64,000 nucleotides of DNA from Daphnia pulex (Eukaryota; Arthropoda; Branchiopoda; Diplostraca; Daphniidae). A program made the translations under genes and the position numbers. The notes under the pieces are model-generated. The model was not told the origin of the DNA. It did not search any database and worked only from the letters and a program-made list of their open reading frames with translations. Positions 25,501-40,500 of this stretch are shown one piece after another. The stretch is taken from the NCBI RefSeq assembly GCF_021134715.1, contig NC_060025.1, forward strand, positions 7,440,001 through 7,504,000, written 5' to 3'. The first letter of the stretch is position 1, and every line of letters begins with the position of its first letter.

Positions 25501-28500
25501 TTTGATTATTTGACGCGGGTTGACGTAATGTGCGGATCATTTATAGTGTACGCGGCTGGGGGGTGAGCTGAGCGGCGTATATTAATGGCTTGGTCGTTAT
25601 AATTCATCAGGTCGCATCGTCCCTTTCGTGTTGTATTACATGGGAATAACCGCCTGTCGTGTTGCGCCATCAACTTTCCCTCTTTTTTGGTATTATATGA
25701 TTATATTTACCGCGTTGATTAATTTCCGTGTCAACAGATGTGACGTTCGAAAGTGACGGGGACAAATTTGTTTCTCCCAAAATAAAATAAAAACGGAGCA
25801 GCTGCGCTCACGAATTGAATGCCAAACAAAAAAGCTCCTCCCTTTTTTGAACTTTTCTAACATGTAATTTGTTTCAAATTGGCGGGCTTTTTGAAATTGC
25901 CTTTGAAGTGAAAATTCGTTTGATTTTGATTTTTTATTATTTTCCTTTTGGAGTGAGAGTTTGGTTAATAATAAAAGTTGAATCATCATTTTTACTTTGA
26001 AGATGACTTCTAGGATCCAGAGGTAGACGGCCCAGAGTGTGGAATGAGCGAAGGAGGGGTTCTCGCGCTTTCTGTAGACGGGCAATCCGTCGGGCAGCGA
26101 TGAGCAGGTGATGACGTGGGCCCGGAACAAGTAGGGGAGGTAGAGCGAAACGGCCAGGAGAGCCAAGCCGAGGGCGACGAGCGGAGTCTTTTTGGCAGCG
26201 AAAGCCCGCGTCCGTCCCAGCCGGCAGACGGCCAGGTAACGCTCCACCGTCAGAGCCACCAGCATGAAAACGCCAATACCTGTTTTATTTGGGTTTTAAA
26301 TAAATATGCCATCAACGTTGCATAAGCGAAAAGAGAAAAGAAAAAGACAAAAAGAAAGTCAAGTCTCGAGACGCGGAATTTCATTTTTTTTTAAAATTCA
26401 AAAAGAAAGTTGAAACAATTATCGTTTAGAACGACGGCTGTCGCTGACGGCCGACATTAATATTTCCTAGATCGTTATAAAGATCAGCATTTCGAAATCT
26501 ACAAGGAAATGGAGTTGTAATCAGCTTTGTTATATTACATTTCAGCTTATATTTCCCCATTGGCGATTTGACGTGATTGATTGAGGTACAAACGGGAGTA
26601 TAATCTTCTGGCGTGGATATGCAGAGAGCCGATTTGAATGGAATCGCGCAACCCAAATCGATCCTAATTATTTTTAGAGGGGAGCCTTAATTCTTTTGGG
26701 AAAATGAATGACGCAATTATATTTCGGTTAGGATTATTATTTATTCGTCTCATTTCCTTTCGGGGCCGGCTTCTATATACTCAGCTGTGAGTTATACTCT
26801 ACTATATATGCGTCCGCTGTGTGCGAAAACTCATTTGTCAACGGCGAGCCCAGCAGCCGAGCCCAGCTCTATATGTGATGTTGACTGTTCATATTTGATA
26901 TTAGCGCATACAGCGTATATACTGTTATAGGATATAATAGCGCGGACCATTCGTAACATTAGCGCTGTATATTATAAATCAACAGCAGCAAAGCAGAACA
27001 AGTTGCATGTGGACGTCGTCGTCGTTGGATATACATTCCGCTGAAAGCTGCCGGCCGGAAGAGCTATAGGGCGTCATAGGGCAACTGTCACATTAGTCAA
27101 TATATTAATCTCCCAGAGTTATATGCATGCACGCTACACATACACAGCGCTATACTATACATTATTGGGCTGAAATATTCGCCATTTTTCACCTCGCTAT
27201 CCCCAGAAAAAAAATAACATAAAACACTTTTATTTTTCATAATATTCCCAGCATAGGCTTCATCTTTCCACCTGCTGGACTTTGCTGCTTATTCGTGACG
27301 TATTACGTACGTACACGGTAAATTCCACTTTCATATTTTTTGATATTTTAAAATCCAAATGGAATTGACTCGGAATAAAGAAAAAATCTTGCACTATTAA
27401 AATCCACATATAAGAGATACGAAATTGCCTCTGCTGTATATCCATTTTGGAGGCTATATAACAGCACAGTATAGAAAATTTTAATGCACTGCACTTATTT
27501 CCCTCCGGTTAGCATGCGAAGATATTCAAGATATAATCGTGGACCCGTTGAACCCTGGACTGCTGCGCTGCTCTGCTGTTGTGCCAGCACCCACATGCAA
27601 ACGGGTTGTTTATAATCTGTATAGGCGCGCACGGATGAAAGGGGTCCAGCAGCTCTGACGTTCTTTGATATCCGTTGCAACTATAAAAGAAAGTGTGTCT
27701 GAATTCAATTCCGCCCCGCAGCAGCAGCCGCAGCAGCAGCAATATCACATGCTGCTCAAAAAGATCCTTCGCGTTTGTGGGTCAACAACAGCAGGACAAT
27801 CGGGAGTCTCTACACGTGCCAGGACATACCCAGAACTGAGAATTATATCGCTCGATGCTGTGTACTTCTCGATTTCCTTTCCATGTTAAATCAATTCAAT
27901 GACTCTGCTGCCAAAGTGGAGTATCAAACAAGTTTCAGACCATTTTTGATATTTAAGTTATTCGCATTTCCAGCCAGCCAGCACAGCCAAACCGCTAGAA
28001 GCGCAATGCTATTTGTTCAAAATAATACTCGTTTCGGTCGAGATTTTTAAGTACAGCTATATATTTTTTCTCTTATAGACATATTTTAGCAGATAGAGAT
28101 CGACAATGAGTGTAAATAAGAAACTCTTTTTTTTAGTTTAATGATGTCAACTATATGTATCCATTACAAGTCGATGACATAAAGTTACTGCGCTCCTGGG
28201 CACGCGTCCTCAAATCCAAACAAACATATGCAACTGTTATGACGTAATATAAGAACACCTTTAACTTTAAAACACAAATTTTACGCAGAACCCTGGTGAT
28301 GACTAAACTATGCGCAATCAATCTTCTATAATATACGTTACGTATATAGTCGTCGGATAATAAGTTTGTTTCTATACAAGTTGGTTACGATGGTCCGCTC
28401 GTTGGTGGAATAAGCAGATGAGCGCGGTGGTTCAAACTTTCCAGTTTATACATTTTAATTTCCCCGAATAAGCTGAGAGAAAAGAGTGAGTAATATTAGC

Positions 28501-31500
28501 TTCTTATATGACCTTTGTGCGAAACATATAAAAGGAAAGGCTCGTATTAAATGTAATACGTCGTGATTTTCATCCATGGGCGGTTGAGTTGATCTTTTAT
28601 ATTACATCCCATCATCATCTATTATATAAGCGCAGCATCATGCAGCTGTGGAACCTTAATAAATCCTCTGGTCTAATTGAATTATAGGCTTTCCAAACTT
28701 GTCTACGTGCGTGTGCTGTTTGAATAACTTTCTTTTTCTAAATAGCAGCCCGCCAAATTCAATTTATACAGAACAAATTCACAAGAGAAATAAATCTATT
28801 GCGAATTTTATATACGTCCCGTGTGGAAGTTTCTGATGCAGCAGCTTTTACATGTTTTTAAGAGGCCATATAATGTTTTGTGATGTATAATCGGTGCTCT
28901 GTCATCACACAGAGCTGTGCAACGTGCTATTACGTCAAAGGGCAATTTCGCAAGAGCTATAATATAAAGAAATTGTTTTCCCCCTAGAAGTTGATTTAAT
29001 TTCGCTCTTTTGCGTTGCAAAGGGAAAATTCTAAGAATTCACGGCGGGGAAACGACTAAAGGACGATTACGTTGATGATGAAACAAATGTCCGTGTATAA
29101 ATTGTGCGAGTGCCGTACACGTACTGTACACATTAATTCCAATAGCAGTCGAGACTATTACTAGATGGAGAAGAGAATTAGCATTTAGAAGGCGTCATTT
29201 AAATAGATCATGACGAATATTTATAAGGTATAATACACTTTAGGCTACTATTGTTTTTTTGTTCCAGCAACCAGACAATGTATATTCATCCAATTAATTG
29301 GTCTGAAGAATATTCAAATGATAGTCTACTATATAGACTAAACATTCGTCTTGTGTGTTGTCAAGGGAAACTTTCTTTTGTTTGTACCAGTAGCAAGTGG
29401 ACTGATTAAAGAGCTTCCTATAATCATTTACTGCTGGGTGCATTTCTGAAGGAAATTTAATCACGTGAAGGAAAAACTTTTCTTTCTTAAACACGTATAC
29501 AACACACAGCACCGCCGGAAAATCGATAAAATAGAACTGGGTCAATAAATCAGCAGTCTCAGTATATATTTATTTGATTGCGCAAATGTTTGTGGTTGCA
29601 GCGGACGATTGCTTATGCATGAAACAGTTCAAAGTCCCTGAATTGAGTGGGTATATTTTTAGCCGAGCTGAAGGGCCTTTATGCTGCAGCTTTATGCACG
29701 TCAAGTACCCAAAATCTATATTGTAAACTATGGCCAAAATTAACATAACAGTGAATGAAAGGTATTTAGATCTATAGGACTCTGACATAAAATTTTCTAC
29801 TTATTGCACATGTGTAAGAAATAATCAAGAGTTTTGAGAACAAACTATATACCACAGTTTGTGTTTTTTCCTGGCCGCAGGATAAAAAAAATAAAAGGGG
29901 GGAAGAAAAAGCTTTCAACTAGATGAGAAACGTTTCGTGATTTATTTCGTCTTATCTCAACAACAGCAACACGCGACCCAGAAATAGCGTGGGAAAAAGG
30001 CCCTTTTACTATTAAAGAGTCTTTCCCATTTGTTCCAGAAGTCAGCAGCATCCACTTTTTCTTTTGGATGTAAACGTTACATCATCGTATTTATCCCAGC
30101 ACTCAATTCCAATTGATTTTTTGACTGGAACCCGGAGCACCAGCACCACCTTATCCTAACAATTTGTCAACATCCCGAACTGTTATTAACTTTATAACAC
30201 CGAAGATTGGGAGGGTCAGTTTAGTATGGAAAAAGGACTCGTTTAAGTCTAGAAAGAAAAGGGAAATGAGAAGAGAATAAGTTGCATTATATCTACACAC
30301 AGTACATCATATGCTGCACTTGGCTTCTGTTGTAGCCTATGAGAAGAGAAAACTTTTCGGGTAGCTACACCCAAAAAAGACACTTCGTTACACACATATT
30401 GTGTCCCGGCGTAAAAGGATGACATGTACGCGCAGAGAAGAATATCGATTGATGAGGGTCATTACGATTTTGCCATGACAGAATTGTTTGGTTATACATC
30501 CCAGACGAAATGTTTTTTTCTTTTTTGTGTGTGTGTTTGCTGTTCGTATACCAGACACCCTGCATTGTTCCCGACGACCCGCATGATGTGTCTCTCTGTC
30601 GCTTATTTATTCACACACAAAAAACCGCGATCGTGATGACATTCGATCAAAATTTCATCCCGTCATTTATTCCCTGGATTATATTTTGAACTGTTGATCC
30701 TTGGCATATCATCAGCTACAGCAGAGAGGGACATTTTCCGTGCAATTTCAACAAATGCCAAGGATGATGAGAGGTTAAACTCAAACAAATATTGACTAAT
30801 AATAATAATATTGCTCGCCATTAAATTTATTTTCTTTTTCGGCGCGGGAAATTTATATAGCGACGACATTTGCGCGTTTTTTGTTTTTAGCGCTTGCACA
30901 ACTTTTAAGTGTTTGTTATTATGATGCTTACCCAGACAGGCGTTGCCTAGAAATAGTTCGAGATGAGCGTGGAAAAATGCCTGGGCGAAACTGTTCCAAG
31001 GTCCAATTTCGTTGTGGAATAGAATTCGACTGGAAAAGGGCAGCGCGAAAACGATGGCCAGCAGCGCTGCACCGGCGTAACCTGTTTGTACAAGAATTTG
31101 AATTGACATTTAATTTTTTTTTGTCCTTTTTTGAAATTATTCATTATATTATATTTAAGTCTATATATCAGCTATCGGCTTATGAATGACAGAAAGAGAA
31201 TAAATATTAGGTGCGCAGTTGTGTGCGGTTTGAATGAATCACATGACAGATACGACTGCATGGGTTGTTGTTGTTGCCCGGTAAAAACGCCTGGAGCGAA
31301 AAATGCGCATAATGGTTAAATCTCCATGCTAATAAAATACGTCTTGAACAGAAAAATATATCCACTCTCCCACAGCATGCACTGAGCTGCGCAGCGGATT
31401 AAATGCTGTAAAATAAAATCTTTTTCCATAGCCTAGTATGAAATCAAGTTTAGGCGAATACAACACAGCACATTTCAGTGATTTATTATATACTCTTTGT

Positions 31501-34500
31501 CGAGATAAATCTCCGTAGAGTATACTACATGGCTTATGCGATTTTATATTCCTTTTTTTTCCAATATAAAAGGTGAACGATTTTTTTATTGACGAATGAC
31601 GTTAGAGATGATTATAGAGTCCTACATTGACACAAGCTATACACGTGTAAGAGCTCAGTATTTCTTATTCCAGAACCGCAATCGGGAATTCCTTATTTTT
31701 TTATTCTGCTGCTGACGATTTCATGTTTTGTTGTGTCTAGTCCACGTGCCGTCGCGCAAGTTATTTGTGCCGAATGTCATCTTCTTTTTTGGCACCCCCT
31801 GACGTGTTTATTTATTTCCCGCACGACGTCGCGTCTATATATGTACTCAGTTGTCAGCCGGCGCCTTTTTGTCAGCTGTTTTTTTATAACCCCCCTGTTT
31901 GTGTGTGTCTAAACTTTTATACGATTGCGTAGATATATAAAAACCAATACAATATAAAGTTGCACCCCAACATATCCAGCAGCAGAGTTCAAATATTTAC
32001 ACACAATAAATTGATCGATAGCTATAATCGTGTTTTATTAGGGGACGACTGATGCCGGTGCTAAAAGGACCGTGACGAGGTGAATACGAATCAAGAGGTC
32101 GGCGGGAATAAAAAAAAAAAAAAGAAAAGAAAAAACGCGGGATTGACAGTCTTGTGGGAAATCTGGCCCATTTTGCTCGGTCCCTATATATATAAATCCC
32201 TATATATATAACGATGATGAGAAATCGTCGGTCCCACAGGAATGTTAATATTATAGGCCTTTATATTATATAGACTATAAATATAAGTTCCACTTGGGCG
32301 TCCATACATTCAAAGACTAACGCTACCACTATGAATCGAGCAGCAAGTCATTTGCGTGTGCTGCACAATTTCAAATTCGTTTTCCCTTTTTCCAGCAAAT
32401 CAAAAGTCAATTCTTGGAATTTATAGAAATCAGAACCGAAACAATTTCAAAAGTTTGAAAACTTGTCTTTTTCTTTCCAAAGTTCCATTTATATTCACAT
32501 CCGCACAGCTGTGTGCTGAGTGCACATATATGACAGGCTCCATTGAGCATCCGCCGGATAGTTTTATTTCTTTCTTATACACCATAAATAATTCGAAAAG
32601 AATGATGGCACAGCACACAGCACAGCACACAGCACGACCATATAACATGAAAGATGGGCTGCGTCTTTTTCAAACTCGGCCCAAAGTTCAAATCCTCTAT
32701 ATACCCCTTTTTTGAACGAAACTTTGTGATTGATTGACGCCGTCGCCCAACATCAAATGGTATAGAGAGAGATATATACTAAGGCCATCAGCGCAGCACA
32801 GAGTTCAATGCGATATATAGCTATATGACATGTCATTCTTGTATATAACATCCTGATTGGTTGGCCTGTTCAGTCAGCACATTTATATTTCTAAGATGTA
32901 ATATGCTGCTCTTTTATTATATAGATATAGTTCTATATTTTGCTATAGGGGAGGGCGATTTATAATAACCCTATATATACTTTGAACAGATCTAAAGTCA
33001 TCAATTCAATTCACGGCCGCTCCCGGCTTATATATATAGGCTATATGTGACACGATAAGAAGGGAAAGACACTTGATCAAGTGCTATGCTGGACGAAAGA
33101 AAAAGAAAGAAAATAAAGAAAAAACGAATTCATAGTCGGAATGATATTAGACGTGAACGGACGTGAATTCTTTTCATTCCATCCGAATTCCTATTGCTGC
33201 TGCTGGAGGAACTTTCTCCAATTTCATAGGATTTTTTTTTCTTTTCTCTCTGCCGCTCTCTGCTGAATTGAGACTCAATAATTCCGACATAGGAATCTCT
33301 GCGCTCTCTTATTTAGTTACATAAAGCAGCCTTTAGAGCGTCACGATTGAGATCGAAACACGTGGAATTTCTATGAATAGATTATGAGTAATAAGTTCGC
33401 TCATAGCACCAGAAACGACGAGGCTTTTTAGCATATTAGCTCCCACATTACTGCATTATATTATTAGCTATTCGATTTCTCTCTGCCACTTTTCTCTGAT
33501 GTATGCCGTCACCGACCAAGTGGCAACTAGGCCACAAATAAGTTGAGTGAGTAATTTGGCGTCGTCGGCGTTAATTAGCCATCCCCCCCTCTTCCCCATC
33601 AGTAGCAGCATAGAAGCAAGCGTTTCTTTTACTATATAATTATGCCAGCAGCACAAGGGTCTTGTGTGGACTTGGGGTTACATAGAATGGGCTCCTGACA
33701 GCAAGGGTCTATATGTGTAGGCCCTTGAGTGTGTGGAGATGCTGCATTGAGCGTGGATTGTCAGGGCTACGCTGATGATGAAGGAAGAAATATATAGAAG
33801 AGGGGGAAACATATCTAAGGAAAAAGGAGGTACAATGGTGAGCCCGGCTGACGTCCTGTCTCGTCTTGCTGCTGCTGCTGGGTCTATATAATATAGCGTC
33901 TAGACGTATTAGTTGGCTATATAATATATATGACCAACACAGTATTATAACAAGCTTCTAGATTATATGACGATGTGATGGCCATATATATAGAGCTTTT
34001 CTCTTATTGCGGCTCAGCAGCTGATGCGGGTGAAAGTGACACATCGTTCTATATAACTTATATGCATCAGGACTCTGTACCTAATAATATCAAATCATGT
34101 TGACTCGAAATATATTTGATCCGGATTTGATCTTAAGATTATTATTGATGATCGGCGCGGCTGATGAATCAGTTCGTCGGGTTGGAATATCTGCGCAAGG
34201 CCAGCAGCAGCAGCTGTCACGAATATAACCTGTCAACACCATCATCATCTCGCGCCAATGCTGCAAATATATAATCTTAACACAATGTTTGTGTTATGGT
34301 TCGCCAATTTTTGCATTTTGATTTCTCTTGGCGTTATATATTTTTAAAAAAGATTTTTTTATCTGGCACAGTTCAGCAGTCAGCAACATGGTCGATAGAA
34401 TTCCAATGAATGAAAAAAGGAACTCTCTCGTCGGACTCCCGCGGTACTAACACATTTATGTAAGTATTTACAGCAGCGTGACTGCTGCTGCTGTGCATCG

Positions 34501-37500
34501 ACCTATATTTTCGGTTGAATGTTGTAATCAAACCTGTTGTTGAATTCGATTGAATTCGTTGTCCTATATTTATTTGCAGTGATGTATATCTCCCGTTCGA
34601 CTTCCCGTCACAACGATGCCACATCCAATCACAGCAGCAGTGAAAGAGATTTATATAAAAAAGAAACTAAACACGTTTTTAAATCGCTCATTTCTTTCCA
34701 CATTTGGTGTCCACAATCATTTTTCAATTTGGTCTGAATTTTATTTAGAACTCGGGTCGCTTTGTATATGGACAAGATAATTATATCAACATAATTTTGT
34801 TTCCAAAATTACCATTGCGGAAATCTGTTACAATCAATCAAGATCCGAACACAATGAATTTTATTCTAAGGCCGATGGACATTGACGAGCACATTCATTT
34901 TAATTGTTTCTTATTAACTCAGATGGTTGGACTTGATTACAAAGTCTGTCTAGGAAAATAAAAACAATTTCTAAAATTATTATGCACAACATTAAATTTA
35001 AAAAAAAGAGCGAGAGGAAGTTGGATTAAGCGATCCACACAGGACGTACAGCACCATGGTTATGTAAATGTGGGAAGTCTCTCCAACATCAACAGTCATC
35101 TCCGGTTTCCAATTAAAACCGTTGGATACATAATAAACTCAATGATCCGCACGCCGAAAGCTAATAATATCATATATAATGCTTCGAGTTTCATCGTGTG
35201 ATGCCGACAGTATATAATATGAATATTGTTCTTAATAAAACTACCCACACGACTCCTTTATAAAGCGGTATAGTGTTCGACTACCTCCGTCCTTATTGGA
35301 AAGGTTCTTCTTACAGTCTTTCGCTATGCAAACACCAGACCGAATTCTAGAGTTCTCCGAAATAACAGAATGTATTGCTAACATCGTAATTATTCATATA
35401 GCCTATTCTTGGAAATCTACAATATAATTGGCCTATAATCCACACACACTCTTCCATATCAAACAAACTTGATTCATAATGAAATTCCTATCCAAGCCTA
35501 CATTTTCATGTGAATAATCATTTCAATTCCAAGATATATAGGAAAGGCTTTTTAGTCCAAAAGTCAGTAGCTATATAGCAGAGATATAACTATCCTTTAA
35601 ATTCTTAGAATAAAGATGTTGTACATTGATGTCCAATCCTCGGGTCGTTGGGTATATGTGTACGATACTCTCCTATTATATGAGGTGTAATATACTCTGT
35701 GACCTCGGTTGACGCCTAGCACCTCATAGGTAGGCCTATATAGACTTGAAATAATACGGTCCTCTTTTAGGAAAATGAAACAAAATGTATCTCAGCAGGC
35801 TTTCAATACATATTGTTCACATGACCATTGACCAACAGCATCTAGCGTAGATATACTACATCAGGTTTTTTTTTGCTTTATAGACGCCCACACGACCGTT
35901 TGGCAATTTATATAATATTTCCTTATCGATGAGTCTTCGTTCAATATAATAAGAAAAAAGTCTGCTCTATATTTTTTGTTTTCTCTTTTGCCATCGCGTT
36001 TGCCATGGCTAAGTCGCGCTAAGTCGTTCCAGCAACGTTGATCGGGTGAAGAAAAGCCCCGAAAAGCCCCTTTATTATATTATTATATCACTCTATAGTT
36101 TACTGCTGCGGCCCTTATATAATATAACATTTAGACTTGGGGGGGGGTGAAAGTGTACACACTCCCGAAAAAAAAAGAATCTGATTTATCACGCTGGAAA
36201 TATATATATTATATAATAAAAAAAGAACAATCACATTTGTAGACAGACCAATCCAGCTGAGAGTGATGATGCATGGAGAGTTTGATAGTTGACTCTAGCC
36301 TCCCGCAACAACACCATCACACTGCACACAGCAGTTTATAATATAATATCGGATCAAAGACACCACGTCGTTTGCTGGCCGTTTTGAAACGGCCATAAAA
36401 TTCCAATATATTTTATGCTGTAATATCCAACTGGGGTGCTGCGGACGTTTTACCCCCGCGAATAAGACCAAATAAATCTCTTCTTTAGCTTTGGTTGACA
36501 TTTTATAGAGAGACACTTTCAGCCCAGCAACACAGCACACACAGGGGGATGAAAAAAATAAAGCCGAAGACGTTTTATATGTCTTTTTCTCCCCTATAGC
36601 TATATAGCCTACACAATTAAACACCGCCCCACTGCACAGCACACATTCCCCCCTTTTATATCTTAAAAAAAATGTAACTCTATTACTTTTCTTCGACTGA
36701 TTTTCTCACAGGAACATTACTATACTACCCCCTTCTGCTGCTCTATATATGCCCACATCCCCTCTCTCAGTGTCTATACGCCATTGGTTTGTGGGAAAGA
36801 AATCGAGAGAAATCACAAGGGGATATAATATAAAGTCACTTTTAGTCTAATGGTCTAATACGATCCAGAATAAAAGGCGCTCGAGTCTCGATATCTATTA
36901 CAATATATTCGTTCCTTTACATCTCAGTCCTTCCTGCTATGAGGAGGGCGAAAAACAGCAGACTTCCTATCCTAGCTCTCTTTCTATTATTCTTTCTTGT
37001 ATAAATCCTTTTCCATCAGCATCACCGAATAAGAAAAAGAAAAGTTTCTTTTTCTCTTTACTTTCTTATATATAGTAGTATCACTCCTTTGCTGTGCTGT
37101 TGGCTCTCCTATATATTTAAGTAATGTTATTTTGTTTGGCTGGTTGCTGTGCTGCTGTGGTGAGATCCAATACCCGCGAAAAAACACAGATCGTTTACAA
37201 TGAAACTCCAGCAACGGCATGTGTCTAATATCGATCGATTTGCAGCGAGAGAGCTCGCATAACAGCACTTTGGCGATTTTTTTCGCGTGCGCGGCTGTGC
37301 TGACGAAATAACATGTCCAGCTCCAATCACTCTGCACCAGCAGCTGTTTGTGTCGCCCTTAACTCTATAGATATAAAGGCCTATGCTGGCTGCTGACCTT
37401 TTGTGTAATATACAGTGCAAATAATATAGTACAGCATATATCTATGTGTGTAGTATTATAAGCGTTGCGCAGCTCTATCCCAATATAGGCCTATTCTATA

Positions 37501-40500
37501 TAACACACACATGGATGACAGCCAAATTCGTTGTCGGAAATGGACTTTACGTGTGGTCGATCCACAATGCCGTCCTTTTTTTATCCTATATGAACCCCTG
37601 CTGCGTATCATATATACCCGCATGTCTTTGGCCAGCACAGACGCAATACCGAGGGTGCTGGGAGGGGGTTTGGTCGTATAACCCGTGTTGGTAGCCAAAA
37701 AGGGGGAAGAAAATATACGTAGATAAAAGAATATATAAAGATCGAATAAATTTCCCCTTTTTTTTCATCTTAGATTTCTACCCTAGCAATTTGTCTACCA
37801 TCTTTTATACAATAAAAGACTCTCTCCGGTCTCTGCTGCGTCTATATCAATATAGAGAATATATACAGAATATATACATGCATATATATATATACAAGGT
37901 TTGTCGGGATATGTCACTTATTATAGGGGTTGGCAGGAGGCGGAAATAATATTCCCGGCCGACAAATCTGAACGTTCGTAATATTATATAGAGAAGAGGG
38001 AGAGTGCACGACTCTCGATGGCCTATCGTAAAAATGTACTAGACAGTTTGTCCGCGTGTACCCATTGCACTGCAACGCAAAAGATAGCTATATGCACAGC
38101 TCAAGCTCCTTTTGCTGAAAGTATAAAATTTAAATCTTTTGAATTTGAAATCCCCCAAAAAACCTTTATAGATCTTTTTGTTTGTGAGCTAACCGAGCTA
38201 TATTCCAGTATCCAGAGCACCACCACCAGCAATAAGTCTATTGATGTGCTTGTATGTATAAATAATAGAATATAGAATCTCTCCGTCAAAGTTAATCTCG
38301 CATAGGCCTGCTATAGGATGTTTCCGTAGCTATATATATAACTATATAAATAGTTTCGGGTGATGTTGGTTGGCAGCTCGGTGATGGATTTCTGTGTAGT
38401 AGACCAACCCCTATGTGCATGTAATATATATAGTGAAAAACTATATCACTTGAAGTGAAAGCACACGTGTCATCCTTTTATAACAAGATGAATGCAGGAG
38501 AGCTGGGGGTGTTTAGAGGCTCTTGCTGTGACACACAAAGGCATCTGGGTGATGACTCTCTCTCCTTTGTACATATATACCACTACTATTATGCATGTGC
38601 ATATAATATGTGTACGTTATATGATATATTCCTATTGCAATACATCAACTTGATCTCAGGGCGTTTCTTAGATGTTGAACGTCAGTCAGAAGACCCTGTG
38701 CTCTCTCCCCTGGCAGCTTTTATAAAACGCAACTTGTTTGAAAAAGAAACGAAAAGATCAAAACTTAGGACTATTTTTTTTTAAATGAGGTGTGTATTCG
38801 CCGAAGGCGAATGTTACCAATTTATTGTCATAGGCATGGTAAAATACAAGAGTCACACTATTATGAAGTAGAGATAAAATAAGGATAAGAGAGGGGGATG
38901 GGAGAAGAGAGAGGGAACCGAGAGGAAAGATTAGGCAGAAGATCGAAAGTAGAACTGGAATTCTGGAAAGTGAAGCGGAGCGGCACGCGATTGAAAAACT
39001 GAGTAAAAAAGAATAAGAAGACTAAAACGAATAAAAAGACGCCGCTGCCGACCCCCCAGATAGACCGGTGCGACGAGATGCTGATTTGGATGTCACCAGC
39101 ACCGCGAAGCAACGGACGACTCTTACGGCCACGGTCCGGTTAAGGCGCCCGCTAGAGCCTGAGGATGAGAGCAGGGTTAAAAGCGCCAGAAATTAGGGCA
39201 CGAGGGACTCATGCGAAACAAAAGAGCGGCCAAAATGCATCAACTAAGAGCACGAGTAAAGAGAATAGGAAGACTAAAAAGAATAAAAAGACGCCGCTGC
39301 CGACCCCCCAGATAGTCCGGAGCGACGAGATGCTGATTTGGATGTCACCAGCACCGCGAAGCACCGGACGACTCTTACGGCCACGGTCCGGTTAAGGCGC
39401 CCGCTAGAGCCTGAGGATGAAAGCAGGGTTAAAGCGCCAGAAATTAGGGCACGATGGACCCATGCAAAAATGTACAGAGTACCAAGACGCAACTAAGAGA
39501 AGAAGTAAAATATAAAGAACTGGGAAAAGGTGGTGGTGGTTAAAGTCTTTTGATAGAACATAGGAATTTAACAAGCGAAGACCAAAGAATTTTGGATTGG
39601 GAGAAAGCGTCTAATGGGACTGGCCACGACAGCTTTAACTCAACCGCAGAATTAATAAGGCTGACTCTGTGTACGGCGTGGCTGGTACAGACAAACAAAA
39701 TATGAGCCACATCTTCCACTTCCCCTGAAAGGCAGGGACAGAGCGGTGACGGAGACTTTTTTATTTTAAAGAGAAAGTTGTTTAAGCCGCAGTGGCCCGA
39801 GAGAAAGCTGCAGAGAAAGAAGGGTAATTTAGAGGAGGACAAAATCGAGGCGGATTCCACTGAGGGAAAGAACAAGCGGGTCTGGGCACCAGTATTTGCA
39901 TTTTGCCAGGCTTCATTCCAAAGGGAAAGCATTTCTGACCGCAACAGTCTTTTCCTGTGCAGACCAAGGGGTATGCCTGCTGGAGCTTCAGACGCCAGAA
40001 TTTTGGCAGAGATAACGCCAGCAACTTGTAACGACGAGGGTGGCAGAAGCGCAGCTAGGGTAGAGATGGATCTCTTTAGCACCGTTTCGATTATTTTGAG
40101 GTGCAGAGGGAGGGTGTTGGCGAGAATGAGGGCCGCGTCAGTAGACGTGGATTTGAACAGACGGCCAATTGTCAGCGCAAAAGGGCGTTGGGCGGATTTC
40201 AGGGCTGCAATTACACGCTTCCTGCGGATGGCCGAGGCCCAAACAGAGCAGTTGTATAGTATAGTGGGAATCACGGTTGTTTTATAAAGAAGAGAAATTG
40301 CATTACGCGAGAGGCCCCACGAAAGCCGACAGCATTTTAGAATAAGAAACAAAAGTTTTTTTACCGCAGCGCATTTGTTAGATATGTGGGTGTTCCAGCT
40401 GAGTTTGTCATCGATGGTTAGACCAAGGTACAGGCATGAGTGGGAACGAGCAACACATACGTTGTCAACCTTCAAGGGCAGAGACGGCATGGTTCGTTTC

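Noticed and set aside
32608..32634. CAGCACA-type short repeats, considered as a CRISPR-like array
   Set aside because: Units of 5-9 bp without spacers; a simple microsatellite.
36160..36660. 115-codon minus-strand ORF in the GPCR intron
   Set aside because: No recognisable motif or splice sites in phase with the receptor exons.
39778..40287. 169-codon plus-strand ORF opposite LINE ORF2
   Set aside because: Antisense shadow of the reverse transcriptase frame.
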